NCBI RefSeq assembly: GCF_002902145.1
Contig: NZ_PPRF01000009.1
Coordinates: 1-39,338, forward strand
Origin: Staphylococcus rostri
GTDB lineage: Bacteria > Bacillota > Bacilli > Staphylococcales > Staphylococcaceae
DNA: 39,338 nt
Direction: 5' to 3'
Within the stretch, counting starts at the first letter, position 1; the number at the start of each line of letters is the position of its first letter. Both the position numbers and the translations under genes were made by a program. Positions 27,164-36,999 of this stretch are shown here, one piece after another. The notes under the pieces were generated by a model. It was given only the letters and a program-made list of their open reading frames with translations. It did no database searches and was not told where the DNA came from.

Positions 27164-27861
27164 CGGAAAATCACCTCAACGTCGCCTAATAACGTAGACG
27201 CATAAATATTAACGGTATAACTATCCGATTTTTGTGACGTGTGCAATGCCATATTCGTATTTTCAATCTTGTGTCGCTGTTCGCCCATCACGACCGTGCC
27301 GTAAAAGGCCGCTACATTCAAGTTCACTTGGTAGTTCAATGGCACAATAATTTGGACCTTCCCAATTAAATGGCGCACGACAATCGTATTTTGCGCTTTG
27401 AGATTCGCCGCCTTCGTCATATCTACGTGCACGTCACCGATACCGTGTTGAATTTGTAAGTCTTCCCATTTATAGACGTAAATAGGTGTTTTTTGCTCGC
27501 CAAACCACTTTTGTTTAATAAATGTGTGGCTGTGTCCTTCGTCTTGTGTTGCGATAATTGATAGTGGACGACGTTTGTATTTAATATAACGAATCGCCAC
27601 AATAAACATAAAAATAAATAAAATGACGAGGGTATATTTATTAGATAGTAAGGTAAAGGCAATCATTAATGCCCCTATCCAAAAACAGAGCAACCCGCGC
27701 ACTTTATGAAAATATATATAACCGACATACATCAAAATACTGCCCAATACGAGCACAAACAAGAAACCAATCTTCTCGAAAAAGATGTAGTAGAAGTTTG
27801 CGATCACCATCAGCGCAGTAAAAAGTATGAGTAGCTCAGTCGAAATATATTTTTGCGTCAT
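27160..27861 (-). CDS. vraT: VraT (YvqF/LiaF-like) membrane regulator
   Basis: A 233-aa protein with about four hydrophobic N-terminal segments (to about residue 90) and a C-terminal beta-rich domain of the LiaF type. In S. aureus VraT is needed for proper VraSR signalling and resistance to wall-active antibiotics. The ATG at 27861 has AAAGGTGG four bases upstream. It lies 12 bases after vraU and overlaps vraS. Confidence 0.92.
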   Translation of the reverse strand: MTQKYISTELLILFTALMVIANFYYIFFEKIGFLFVLVLGSILMYVGYIYFHKVRGLLCFWIGALMIAFTLLSNKYTLVILFIFMFIVAIRYIKYKRRPLSIIATQDEGHSHTFIKQKWFGEQKTPIYVYKWEDLQIQHGIGDVHVDMTKAANLKAQNTIVVRHLIGKVQIIVPLNYQVNLNVAAFYGTVVMGEQRHKIENTNMALHTSQKSDSYTVNIYASTLLGDVEVIFR

Positions 27862-27873
27862 ATTTCCACCTTT

Positions 27874-28263
27874 CTAGTATGCATTAACTAACGTTCTTAA
27901 TAAGTGACATTCACACTTCGTATATGCTTTGTCTGCATCAAGTTGCGAATAGTAACTCTCTAATTGGGCATACTCACTTTCTATTTTATTCAATTCTTCT
28001 TTCAGAGATGCCATTGTCGCATCGTATATATTTGATGCTTGATCAATATGATATTCATCCATCAAGCTGATATATTTATTTTCTAACTCTAACATGCGTC
28101 TGTCAATCATTAGCTGTGCTTGTGACTTTTTACGTTGAATATAGCACATCGTGTCATTGATCGATTGTAACTTCAGATCCAACGACGTTAAGTATTGATA
28201 GAGTCCTTGTTGATAGCATTGTTTTAAAAAGCGTTCGATATATGTCTTCATAAGTTGTATCAT
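27874..28263 (-). CDS. vraU: VraU, first gene of the vra operon
   Basis: A 129-aa protein, mostly helical and coiled-coil (about residues 25-115), with a Cys-containing end (KCECHLL). The position and length match vraU, the first gene of the S. aureus vra operon, whose function is unknown and which was found dispensable for resistance. The ATG at 28263 has GAGGTGA about eight bases upstream. Confidence 0.85.
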   Translation of the reverse strand: MIQLMKTYIERFLKQCYQQGLYQYLTSLDLKLQSINDTMCYIQRKKSQAQLMIDRRMLELENKYISLMDEYHIDQASNIYDATMASLKEELNKIESEYAQLESYYSQLDADKAYTKCECHLLRTLVNAY

Positions 28264-28289
28264 CTGGTATCACCTCATCTGTTAATACC

Positions 28290-28295
28290 ATTATA
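28290..28295 (-). promoter_or_regulatory. vra operon -10 element
   Basis: A perfect TATAAT on the minus strand 27 bases before the vraU start. The hexamer at the -35 position (TTACAA, 28313-28318) is poor, as expected for an activated promoter. The element lies in the T-tract of the map terminator, so promoter and terminator are nested. Confidence 0.55.
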
Positions 28296-28302
28296 AAAAA
28301 GC

Positions 28303-28329
28303 TCCGTAACCTTTGTAATAGGCTGCGGA
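28303..28329 (-). terminator. map terminator
   Basis: On the minus strand TCCGCAGCC (28321-28329) pairs imperfectly with GGTTACGGA (28303-28311) and is followed by six T (28295-28300). It lies 32 bases after the map stop codon. Confidence 0.7.
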
Positions 28330-28345
28330 ACCATTTTATCTTAAG

Positions 28346-29203
<858 letters not shown>

Positions 29204-29218
29204 TCAGGAGTTACGCGT

Positions 29219-30217
29219 ATGAAAATGAAATGGTATAAAAAAGTTGTAGGTGCCCGTACCATTAAGACTGGGCTTGCTACATTTTTAACAGCATTATTCT
29301 GTCTTTCGCTCAACTTAAATCCTATCTTTGCAATTCTATCAGCTGTTGTAACGATTGAGCCTACCGTTAAAGCGTCGATTCATAAGGGATACAAACGACT
29401 CCCAGCCACTGTCATGGGTGCGTTTATCGCCGTCGTGTCGACCTACTTCTTCGGTGACGACTCTGCAATAGCTTACGGGCTAACAGCAACACTCACAATC
29501 ATTCTCTGTATTCGTTTTAACCTACATCCTGGTATTCTTGTCGCAACGTTAACTGCGTTGGCAATGATACCTGATATTCATGAAGACTACATCTTTAATA
29601 TTGTTTCACGTCTATTAACAGCCATTATCGGACTCGTAACAGCTGGTTTGGTGAACTTTATGGTGCTACCACCTAAGTACTATGAGCAGATTGAAGAACT
29701 AATTGAGTCATCTGAACGTCAGATTTATTTCTTATTTGATGAGCGTATGAAGGAATTACTTATCGGACATTTCCAATCTGAAAAAAGTGATAAGCTGGTC
29801 GATCAATTGCACGCTTGCAACACGCGCATTGAAGTGTTGTTAGGCTATCAACGAGATGAACTTAAATATCATAAATCAAAAAATCGCTCGGATGACTGGA
29901 TGCGACTGCGAAAGCTAACGAACCGTGCACATGAAAACCGCTTGTTACTGACACACTTGTCGAACATTATTTATTTGCCACAAGATGCGATGATGGTGTT
30001 TACTAACGAAGAAAAAGAAGCGATTATTTCAATTTCACAGCGTATCGATCAAATCTTTCAATGTGGGACATTTAAGCCTGAACGTAAAGCGGCATCTACA
30101 TTGAAAAACTCTGTTAAAGGTTTAAATGAGTTTGACACGAATCAAATTAAAAGTCATACGATATATGAGATTTTGTTAATTTATCGTATTTTAATGCTGC
30201 GTTATCGTGTGAAATAA
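29219..30217 (+). CDS. Aromatic acid exporter family (FUSC-like) membrane protein, second copy
   Basis: A 332-aa paralog of the protein at 4569-5663: both open with a short basic segment, GARxxKTG and a hydrophobic domain, and share VNFMVLPPK / VNLTFLPPK at the end of the membrane part (about 140-150). The C-terminal half (150-332) is soluble and helical. Substrate unknown. The ATG at 29219 has GGAG nine bases upstream. The same gene lies beside map in S. aureus, so it belongs to the core genome. Confidence 0.82.
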   Translation: MKMKWYKKVVGARTIKTGLATFLTALFCLSLNLNPIFAILSAVVTIEPTVKASIHKGYKRLPATVMGAFIAVVSTYFFGDDSAIAYGLTATLTIILCIRFNLHPGILVATLTALAMIPDIHEDYIFNIVSRLLTAIIGLVTAGLVNFMVLPPKYYEQIEELIESSERQIYFLFDERMKELLIGHFQSEKSDKLVDQLHACNTRIEVLLGYQRDELKYHKSKNRSDDWMRLRKLTNRAHENRLLLTHLSNIIYLPQDAMMVFTNEEKEAIISISQRIDQIFQCGTFKPERKAASTLKNSVKGLNEFDTNQIKSHTIYEILLIYRILMLRYRVK

Positions 30218-30292
30218 AAAAAGACGGAATGGCTAATCATGCCATCTCACCACAAAAGGTGTAGAACCAAATAACGTCATGACATATAAAAA

Positions 30293-30335
30293 AACAGCGC
30301 TTATCTCGATTACTATAATCAAGATAGGCGCTGTT
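30293..30335. terminator. Terminator of the murT-gatD operon
   Basis: AACAGCGCTTATCT (30293-30306) pairs with AGATAGGCGCTGTT (30322-30335), one G-T pair, with a run of eight A at 30287-30294 giving a T-tract on the minus strand. It probably also ends the convergent plus-strand gene. Confidence 0.82.
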
Positions 30336-30341
30336 CTATTA

Positions 30342-31067
30342 TTATTTTTTATTTTTTTCAGCACGTTCGACTAAAACTTGCTTTGCTTGTTCTTCTGCAA
30401 CATTGTCGATATGTTCCGGTTCAAACGGAATGCCTTTACGTTCTGCAGCAGCACGTAATAAGTAATCTGTCATCTCATGGTTTTTAGGTAATACAGGTCC
30501 ATGTAAGTACGTACCAAGAAGATTTTTGTAATGTAACCCTTCTTGTTGCTCTGTATCGTTGTTACCATAACCATACGTAACGTGACCTAACGTATTATAT
30601 GAATGATACGTACGTCCACCATGATTTTCAAAGCCCACAATCGTTCCAAATTGCTCACTTTCAATGACAATATCACCCGTGAGACGTTCTTCCTTAGATT
30701 CCGTATAGAAGTCGAGAATGTGTAACCCTTCTAATTCTTTGCCATCCAGTGTCACATATTTCTCACCTAAAAACTGGTAACCACCACATACGACAAGTCC
30801 TGGCAAGCCATCTTCAATCGCCGCTTTTAACTGTGATTTAATCTTTGTTAATTCTTTCGTCGCAATGGCTTGTTCACGATCACTGCCACCACCGATAAAG
30901 AAAATATCCGCTTCATCTAAGTTAATACCGTCTGTTTCATTCACATCGACAACACGAATTTGAATATTACGCTGTTTCGCACGATATTTTAACGCCATGA
31001 TGTTACCAATATCACTGTATAAGTTCAGCTTATCGGGCATAAAATGAAATACTGTCAACTCATGCAT
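30342..31067 (-). CDS. gatD: Lipid II isoglutaminyl synthase, glutaminase subunit GatD
   Basis: GatD is the class I glutamine amidotransferase subunit that supplies ammonia to MurT for amidation of D-glutamate in lipid II to D-isoglutamine, a step needed for cross-linking and resistance to beta-lactams and lysozyme. The catalytic Cys94 is in [12 protein letters not shown] and the partner His in [11 protein letters not shown] (about 189). I start at the ATG at 31067 (241 aa), nine bases after AAGGAGGG; this gives Cys94 exactly as in S. aureus. An ATG six bases upstream is too close to the ribosome site. It overlaps the murT end by 8 bases. Confidence 0.95.
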   Translation of the reverse strand: MHELTVFHFMPDKLNLYSDIGNIMALKYRAKQRNIQIRVVDVNETDGINLDEADIFFIGGGSDREQAIATKELTKIKSQLKAAIEDGLPGLVVCGGYQFLGEKYVTLDGKELEGLHILDFYTESKEERLTGDIVIESEQFGTIVGFENHGGRTYHSYNTLGHVTYGYGNNDTEQQEGLHYKNLLGTYLHGPVLPKNHEMTDYLLRAAAERKGIPFEPEHIDNVAEEQAKQVLVERAEKNKK

Positions 31068-32379
31068 GTCCATGACCCTCCTTAAAAGAACGCTCTAACT
31101 GATCTAACATCGGCGCAAGAGACGTATAGTTAGGAATTGCGACCGTCATACTTGGATAATCCATCGTCATTGCAGTTGCTTTATGAATATCTCTCTCAAC
31201 AACAACTGGGACATCCACTTCTGCCAACTTCAAACGTAATTGAAGCTCTTCAGCACGGCTACCTGTCACAATAATTGCTTCAATATCTTGATTTTGTAGC
31301 TTTTCAAAATCTGCGTCATAAATCCATGATGTGTCACGACCATCTGCTGGAAAGTCATTTAAGCTAAATAAATACACTTTTTGACCTTCTAATTGTTCCC
31401 CTGTTGCAATAGAGGCATTCATACCTGCCGGGTTTTTCGCCAAGTTAATGAGCGCTTTCTTCTGATTACGCTCGAAATACTGCATACGACCATTATCTGA
31501 CGTATATGTCTCGAACCCTTTTTGAATTGCTGCATAATCTAAGCCTAACTCTCTTAAAGCCGCATACGCAGCAAGCGCATTGTACGCATTAAAGTCACCC
31601 GCAATTTTCATATTGAACGTTGCGCCATTGACCGTCATATTAACAAATGGTGTCACTGAGAATGTTGACACGGCGTAATCTGCATCGTGGCGTTTAAAAC
31701 CACATTGACAACTATAATGACCGAGTTGGTTGTAATGAATATGATCGTATACTAAACGCTCTCCACAATTTGGGCAATATCGGCTCTCATTCATTGATGA
31801 TTGTTCAAACGCATGGGCATTCGCGTCCATACCGTAATACGTCACATTGTCACTCGCAATCTTCAAACGACTCACAAATGGATCATCCGTATTCAAAATC
31901 AATTGGATCCCTTTTCCACTAATAGACGATAAAATTTTATTAACCATAATATCTATTTCACCAAAACGGTCCATTTGATCACGGAAAAAGTTCGTGAAGA
32001 CCATCTTAGTAGGTGTCATCTCTGTTAAAACACGCGGGATAGAACCTTCGTCAATTTCTATCACAGCAATTTTCGTATTAGGGGTAGATTGCACGATAAA
32101 TGCAGACGTAATACCTGCTGCCATGTTCGCCCCTTCATTGTTATGAATAATTGGAATACCATTTTGTTTCAATGTATGGCCGATTAAGTTCGATGTCGTT
32201 GTTTTTCCGTTCGTACCACTTACAAATACAACTTCATCTACCTTAGCCGCTAAAGTTCTTAGAATGTTTGTATCAACTTTTCTGGCAACTTGTCCAGGCA
32301 AATCCGTCCCTTTTTTACCAACAGCACGACTCGCCTTTCTCGCAAGCTTTGCCAATGTTATCGCTGTCCATTGTCTCAT
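31060..32379 (-). CDS. murT: Lipid II isoglutaminyl synthase, ligase subunit MurT
   Basis: MurT is a Mur-ligase-like protein that activates the D-glutamate of lipid II with ATP and accepts ammonia from GatD. The ATP loop is [12 protein letters not shown] (about 53-64). A zinc-ribbon-type Cys4 insertion (CPNC near 206, CQCG near 224) and the C-terminal DUF1727 domain are the marks of this family. At 439 aa it is full length and follows S. aureus MurT closely. The minus-strand promoter has an extended -10 at 32409-32417. It is the first gene of murT-gatD. Confidence 0.96.
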   Translation of the reverse strand: MRQWTAITLAKLARKASRAVGKKGTDLPGQVARKVDTNILRTLAAKVDEVVFVSGTNGKTTTSNLIGHTLKQNGIPIIHNNEGANMAAGITSAFIVQSTPNTKIAVIEIDEGSIPRVLTEMTPTKMVFTNFFRDQMDRFGEIDIMVNKILSSISGKGIQLILNTDDPFVSRLKIASDNVTYYGMDANAHAFEQSSMNESRYCPNCGERLVYDHIHYNQLGHYSCQCGFKRHDADYAVSTFSVTPFVNMTVNGATFNMKIAGDFNAYNALAAYAALRELGLDYAAIQKGFETYTSDNGRMQYFERNQKKALINLAKNPAGMNASIATGEQLEGQKVYLFSLNDFPADGRDTSWIYDADFEKLQNQDIEAIIVTGSRAEELQLRLKLAEVDVPVVVERDIHKATAMTMDYPSMTVAIPNYTSLAPMLDQLERSFKEGHGHA

Positions 32380-32408
32380 TAAACTTCTCCTCCATTTTTA
32401 CCTATTGT

Positions 32409-32417
32409 ATTATAACA
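32409..32417 (-). promoter_or_regulatory. murT-gatD promoter (extended -10)
   Basis: TGTTATAAT on the minus strand, a perfect -10 hexamer (32409-32414) with the TGn extension, 30 bases before the murT start. No strong -35 is seen. Confidence 0.55.
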
Positions 32418-32523
32418 TGTAGCCCGTATTTATGATAAACAAAACTTGTATTTCGCATATCCGTTGCAATCAACTGATGTAAATGTGTAAACTAGTAATG
32501 AGTACTTTTTAGGAGGGAATATC

Positions 32524-33027
32524 ATGTTAGACCAAAAATTATTAGATACACTCAATGACCAAATGAACCATGAATTTTTTGCTGCACATGCTTATATGGC
32601 TATGGCTGCTTATTGCGATAACAACTCATACGATGGCTTTGCGAACTTCTACATTGAACAAGCGAAAGAAGAACGTTTCCACGGACAAAAAATTTACGAT
32701 TACATCAATGATCGTGGGGAAAAAGCTATTTTCAAAGCATTACCAGCACCAAAAGTAGACTTCAACTCAATTTTAGAAACGTTTGAAGACGGTTTAAAAC
32801 AAGAACAAGACGTTACAAGCCGTTTTTACAACTTATCTGAAATTGCGAACGAGAAGAAAGACTACGCGACAATTTCATTTTTAAACTGGTTCTTAGATGA
32901 ACAAGTTGAAGAAGAATCAATGTTTGAAACGCATATCGATTACTTAAAACGTATCGGTGACGACTCAAACACATTGTACTTATACGAAAAAGAACTTGCA
33001 GCACGTACTTTTAACGAAGAAGCATAA
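32524..33027 (+). CDS. ftnA: Non-heme ferritin FtnA
   Basis: A 24-subunit cage that oxidises and stores iron. Ferroxidase ligands Glu17 ([13 protein letters not shown]), Glu50 and His53 ([13 protein letters not shown]) are present, with [12 protein letters not shown] later. At 167 aa it is full length. The ATG at 32524 has AGGAGGG upstream. In S. aureus ftnA is under PerR control; I find no convincing PerR box in the 144 bases upstream here, only a modest promoter (TTGCAA at 32464 and TAAACT at 32488). Confidence 0.95.
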   Translation: MLDQKLLDTLNDQMNHEFFAAHAYMAMAAYCDNNSYDGFANFYIEQAKEERFHGQKIYDYINDRGEKAIFKALPAPKVDFNSILETFEDGLKQEQDVTSRFYNLSEIANEKKDYATISFLNWFLDEQVEEESMFETHIDYLKRIGDDSNTLYLYEKELAARTFNEEA

Positions 33028-33048
33028 TTTTGTAATATGTAGAAATCC

Positions 33049-33073
33049 GGGGTGTGCCGTTGGGTAGCACCCC
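33049..33073 (+). terminator. Probable ftnA terminator
   Basis: GGGGTG (33049-33054) pairs with CACCCC (33068-33073), followed by TGTTTCATTT. The stem is GC-rich but short and the T-run is interrupted, so some transcripts may continue into the exonuclease gene. Confidence 0.55.
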
Positions 33074-33101
33074 TGTTTCATTTGACTGGAGTTGATTTAA
33101 T

Positions 33102-33662
33102 ATGCCACAAAATGCCTATATCGCACTTGATTTTGAAACGGCAAATTATAAGCGTACGAGTATTTGTTCGGTTGGTATGGTTAAAATAATTGACCACCAG
33201 CTTACGGAATCGTTTTACACATTGGTGAATCCAAATGATTTTTTTGCGGCGCCTAATATTGAAGTTCATGGTATTCAACCGAATGACGTTGTTAATGCTC
33301 CTATTTTTAAAGAAGTGTATCCTTATATGCTAGATTTTATGGAGTCATTGCCGATTGTCGCGCATAATGCTGCATTCGACATGTCCGTACTTCATGCAAG
33401 CTTAAAAGCCGCGCATATCCAAACACCAGACCTTACATACTTCTGTTCATGTCAACTGGCGCGTCGTACGGTTTCATCACAGCGCTATGGTTTAAAACAT
33501 ATGATGCAGTATTATAACTTAGACTTTCATGGCCATCATGATGCGCTGAATGACGCCAAAGCGTGTGCAATGATTACATATCGTTTGTTACAACACTATC
33601 CGAACTTACAAAATGTACTGGATATTTATGGGAAACAATTGCGTGATAAAGACGCATTATAA
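33102..33662 (+). CDS. DnaQ-like 3'-5' exonuclease (DEDDh)
   Basis: A 186-aa single-domain exonuclease related to the epsilon proofreading subunit. The DEDDh residues are Asp10 and Glu12 (ALDFETAN), Asp93 (HNAAFDM), and His146 and Asp151 ([10 protein letters not shown]). Its role in the cell is unknown; it may trim DNA in repair. The ATG has TGGAG at a suitable distance. Its stop codon overlaps that of dinB in the palindrome TTATAA (33657-33662). Confidence 0.88.
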   Translation: MPQNAYIALDFETANYKRTSICSVGMVKIIDHQLTESFYTLVNPNDFFAAPNIEVHGIQPNDVVNAPIFKEVYPYMLDFMESLPIVAHNAAFDMSVLHASLKAAHIQTPDLTYFCSCQLARRTVSSQRYGLKHMMQYYNLDFHGHHDALNDAKACAMITYRLLQHYPNLQNVLDIYGKQLRDKDAL

Positions 33663-34727
33663 AAAGTCGTAAATCGTCATATTGCGAACTGATGCGTCTT
33701 GCAAGCTCCCAACTGTGACACCTATCAGACGAATTGGCACATCTGGGTCTTTCACATCATGATACAAATCGTATGCAACTTGATAAATATCATTCGCACT
33801 TTGTACTGGCGTCTTTAAGCTCTGCTGTTTCGTATGTGTTACAAATTCATTCGTCTTAATTTTAACCGTCACAGTATATCCCGCTTTTTGAAGCTTTTCT
33901 AATCGCGCCTCAATCTTTTCACACAACATTTCAATTTTACGCAAAATCTCATCGTCCTGGTTCGTATCTACTGAGAACGTCCTTTCTGCTCCTACACTTT
34001 TACGAATACGATTACTTTTTACTTCTCGTTCATCTTTCCCACGCACACGATCATATAAATATTTCCCTCTTTTACCGAATAAATAAATGAGATCTCGCTC
34101 CGTGCGTTGATACAAATCTTCACCGGTATAAATCCCTTGTTCATGCATCTTCTCTTTTGATACTTTCCCTACTCCTGGAAAATCACCAATATCTAATGAC
34201 ATCAGAATCTCATGTACATTTTGATATGTAATGACCGTTAAGCCATTCGGTTTGTTCATACCGCTTGCTAACTTCGCCAAAAATTTATTATAAGAAACGC
34301 CAGCACTTGATGTGAGTCCTGTTTCTCGCCAAATATCATAACGAATCATTTGCGCAATTTGGGAGGCTGACTTATTCGGTTTGACAAGCGCGGTTATATC
34401 TAAATACGCTTCATCCAGTGACAACGGTTCAACTAGCGGCGTGTATTGATGAAAGATGTCCATAATTTGTTGTGAGACAGCGCGGTATACTTCAAATCTC
34501 GGCGTTATATAATAACCGTCGGGACACAACTGATGCGCCCGAGACATTGGCATTGCTGAATGTACACCCATTGCACGTGCTTCATATGACGCCGTCGCAA
34601 CCACACCACGCCCACTTGCTTTACCACCAACAATCACCGGCTTCCCTTTTAACGTAGGATTATCTCGCACTTCTACTTGGGCATAAAAATAATCCATATC
34701 AATATGGATAATACGTCGCTCTTCCAT
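33657..34727 (-). CDS. dinB: DNA polymerase IV (DinB)
   Basis: A Y-family translesion polymerase of 356 aa. The catalytic acids are Asp10 ([12 protein letters not shown]), Asp105 and Glu106 ([10 protein letters not shown]). The thumb and little-finger domains follow with [12 protein letters not shown] and VGAERTF. It lacks the C-terminal beta-clamp motif I would expect to recognise with certainty, although the last residues (NMTIYDFL) could serve. The start ATG at 34727 has AGGTGACTT upstream. It is convergent with the exonuclease gene, with no terminator between. Confidence 0.95.
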   Translation of the reverse strand: MEERRIIHIDMDYFYAQVEVRDNPTLKGKPVIVGGKASGRGVVATASYEARAMGVHSAMPMSRAHQLCPDGYYITPRFEVYRAVSQQIMDIFHQYTPLVEPLSLDEAYLDITALVKPNKSASQIAQMIRYDIWRETGLTSSAGVSYNKFLAKLASGMNKPNGLTVITYQNVHEILMSLDIGDFPGVGKVSKEKMHEQGIYTGEDLYQRTERDLIYLFGKRGKYLYDRVRGKDEREVKSNRIRKSVGAERTFSVDTNQDDEILRKIEMLCEKIEARLEKLQKAGYTVTVKIKTNEFVTHTKQQSLKTPVQSANDIYQVAYDLYHDVKDPDVPIRLIGVTVGSLQDASVRNMTIYDFL

Positions 34728-34856
34728 AAGTCACCTCCACTTTTTAATACGCAACTTCTTTATCTTAATTATACAAAATTGTATTAATGGCAAGCTATTA
34801 TTCTGCCATGGCTAAATAGCGGAAAATAAGGAAAAGCAGTGGATTTAACATCGCAT

Positions 34857-34910
34857 TTTCTAAAAGATTCTATTATCCCACCCCAGCAAAGGTGAGTAGG
34901 TATGAAAATT
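34857..34910 (-). repeat. Dispersed intergenic repeat, copy 3 (reverse orientation)
   Basis: On the minus strand this reads TTTTCATACC, then GGGGTGGGATAATAGAATC, TTTTAGAAAA and TGCGAT, the same order as copies 1 and 2 with changes in the core. It lies in the gap between dinB and the surface protein gene; nothing else was seen there apart from the terminator. Confidence 0.55.
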
Positions 34911-34946
34911 ATGACATTCCCGCTTAAAAGATATAGAAGCAAAAAA

Positions 34947-34973
34947 CGGTAACCCCGTTAATAGAGGTTACCG
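34947..34973 (-). terminator. Terminator of the surface protein gene
   Basis: CGGTAACC (34947-34954) pairs with GGTTACCG (34966-34973), and six or seven A precede it, giving a T-tract on the minus strand. It lies 43 bases after the stop codon of the LPXTG gene. Confidence 0.85.
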
Positions 34974-35202
34974 CTTTATGATTGAAGCTATTGAACTGGT
35001 TTCGTTACAAATTCGCTTAGTCTTCTTCGCGACGTTTACGTCTTGTTAATCTTGCACCAGCTAACAATGTTAAGAATCCGAATGCAGTTACGAATGGATT
35101 GTTTGTATTACCTGTTTCTGGTAATTCTTTATCCATAGCTTTATCAGCTTGTTTCATATCTTTCGCATCTTTATCTTTCATTGTTTCAGATGGTTGATCC
35201 AT

Positions 35203-35361
35203 ACCTGGGTTTCCATTACCTGGGTTTCCATTACCTGGGTTTTCGTTACCTGGGTTTCCGTCACCTGGGTTTCCGTTACCTGGGTTTCCGTTATCTGGGT
35301 TTCCGTTACCTGGGTTTTCATCACCTGGGTTTTCGTTACCTGGGTTTTCGTTACCTGGGTT
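35203..35361 (-). repeat. 15-base tandem repeat coding for NPGNG units
   Basis: About ten and a half copies of a 15-base unit (ACCTGGGTTTCCGTT on the plus strand and variants), coding for Asn-Pro-Gly-(Asn/Asp)-(Gly/Glu). It forms the wall-spanning region just before the LPXTG motif. Copy number in such repeats usually varies between strains. Confidence 0.9.
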
Positions 35362-36006
35362 TTTAGGTTGCTCAGGTTTATTTGGTTCTTCTGGTTTTTC
35401 TGGTGTTGTTGGGTTTTCAGGATCTTCTTTCAACTTGTAGATGTAAGTAACATCTTTATTACCTTTACCAACTTTACCAGTTTCTTCGTCGCCATCTTTC
35501 ACTTTTACAAGTACATAGACTTTGCCGTCTTTACCAATAATTTCTTTTGGAATTTCTTCGCCATTTTCATTCGTATTGTACTCAGTACCTACTGGTGATT
35601 TTGGCGTATCCACTGTTGGATCCTTAATCACGTTGCCATCTTCATCCACATAGTGAACTGTGATAGAACCTGCCGGTACATATGGTACTGGCGTATCTTC
35701 TTTCGGATCTACAGGTTTTGGTGGTTCATAACCTTTTGTTGGATCGTTTGGATCTTTTGGTTTTAATGGTTGTGTAGGATCTTTTGGATCTACTGGAATG
35801 TAACCATCAATATCTGGAATTGGTGGATTATCCGTTGGATCTTCCGGTGTCTCATCGTAATCGATTGGATCGATTGGGTCACCTGTATTTGGATCTACTG
35901 GTGGGTTCAATGGATCGTTAGGGTCCGTTGGATTTTCCGGATCTACTGGAATATACGGAATGTATTTACCAGGATCTTCGTTTGGTACTTCTGGTGTTGT
36001 TGGATC

Positions 36007-36999
36007 TTCAACTTTTTTGTACACATAAGTGATTTCAGTTGTGCCTTCTACGACTTTACCTTGTTCGTTACCTTTTGTAAGAACTGGTACTAATTCGTAT
36101 TTAACACCGTCTTTTGTGATTGTAGTAGGTTTGTTGTCATCAGCTGTGTTGTAGTCTGTACCTGTTGATGTTTCAGGTGTATCTACTGCATCATCCGCAA
36201 TAACATTACCCTCTGTATCGATGTAGTGTACGATTACGTCACCTTTCACTTCTTTGTATACATAAGTGACTTCTGTTGTACCTTCTACAACGCTACCAGT
36301 TTCAGTACCTTCAGTTTTTTCTGGTACACGCTCATACGTTTTACCGTCTGGTGTTGTAATTCTTTCTGGGCGGTTATCAGTAGTATCGTATGGTGTGTCA
36401 ATTTTACTTCCTTGCGTATCAACTTTATCATCCGCAATTGTGTTACCTTCTTCATCAACATAATGAACGATTACGTCACCAGTTGGTGCTTCAGGTGTTG
36501 GCTCAGGTTGAACTGGCGCTTCAACTTTTTTGTACACGTATGTTACTTCTGTTGTACCTTCTACAACGCTACCAGTTTCGTTACCTTTAGTAAGTGCTGG
36601 TACTAATTCGTATGTCACACCATCTTTTGTGATTGTGTTTGGCTTATTGTCGTCAGCTGTATTGTAGTCTGTACCTGTTGAAGTTGTTGGTGTATCTGTT
36701 GCGTCATCCGCAATAACATTACCTTCTGTATCGATGTAATGTACGATTACATCACCTTTTACTTCTTTGTATACGTAAGTGACTTCAGTTGTGCCTTCTA
36801 CAACGTTACCTTCTTCTGTACCTTCAGTTTTTTCTGGTACACGTTGGTAAGTTTTACCATCTTCAGTTGTAATTTTTTCTGGACGGTTGTCAGTTGTGTT
36901 GTAAGGTGTATCTACAGGTGAAGCTGGCGTATCAACAACAGGATCTTTGATGACATTACCGTCTTCATCTTTGTAGTTAACTGTTACTGTACCTTCTTT
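36007..36999 (-). repeat. Four MucBP repeats in an alternating A-B-A-B order
   Basis: Repeats of about 79 residues begin near 36999, 36756, 36480 and 36240. The second and fourth of these differ at about 8 of 79 residues; the first and third are nearly identical in their second halves (PEKTEG...TTEVTYVYKEVK). More distant single repeats lie at about 37009-37326 and 35428-35670. The pattern points to duplication of a two-repeat unit. Confidence 0.8.

Noticed and set aside
32380-32523. Search for a PerR or Fur box in front of ftnA
   Set aside because: TATTATAACATGTA was considered, but it matches the PerR consensus poorly and coincides with the minus-strand murT promoter.
35149-35598. Plus-strand open frame rich in Trp-Val-Thr/Ser repeats
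   Set aside because: It is the complement of the NPGNG tandem repeat and the surrounding proline-rich coding region of the adhesin; no ribosome site and no sensible protein.
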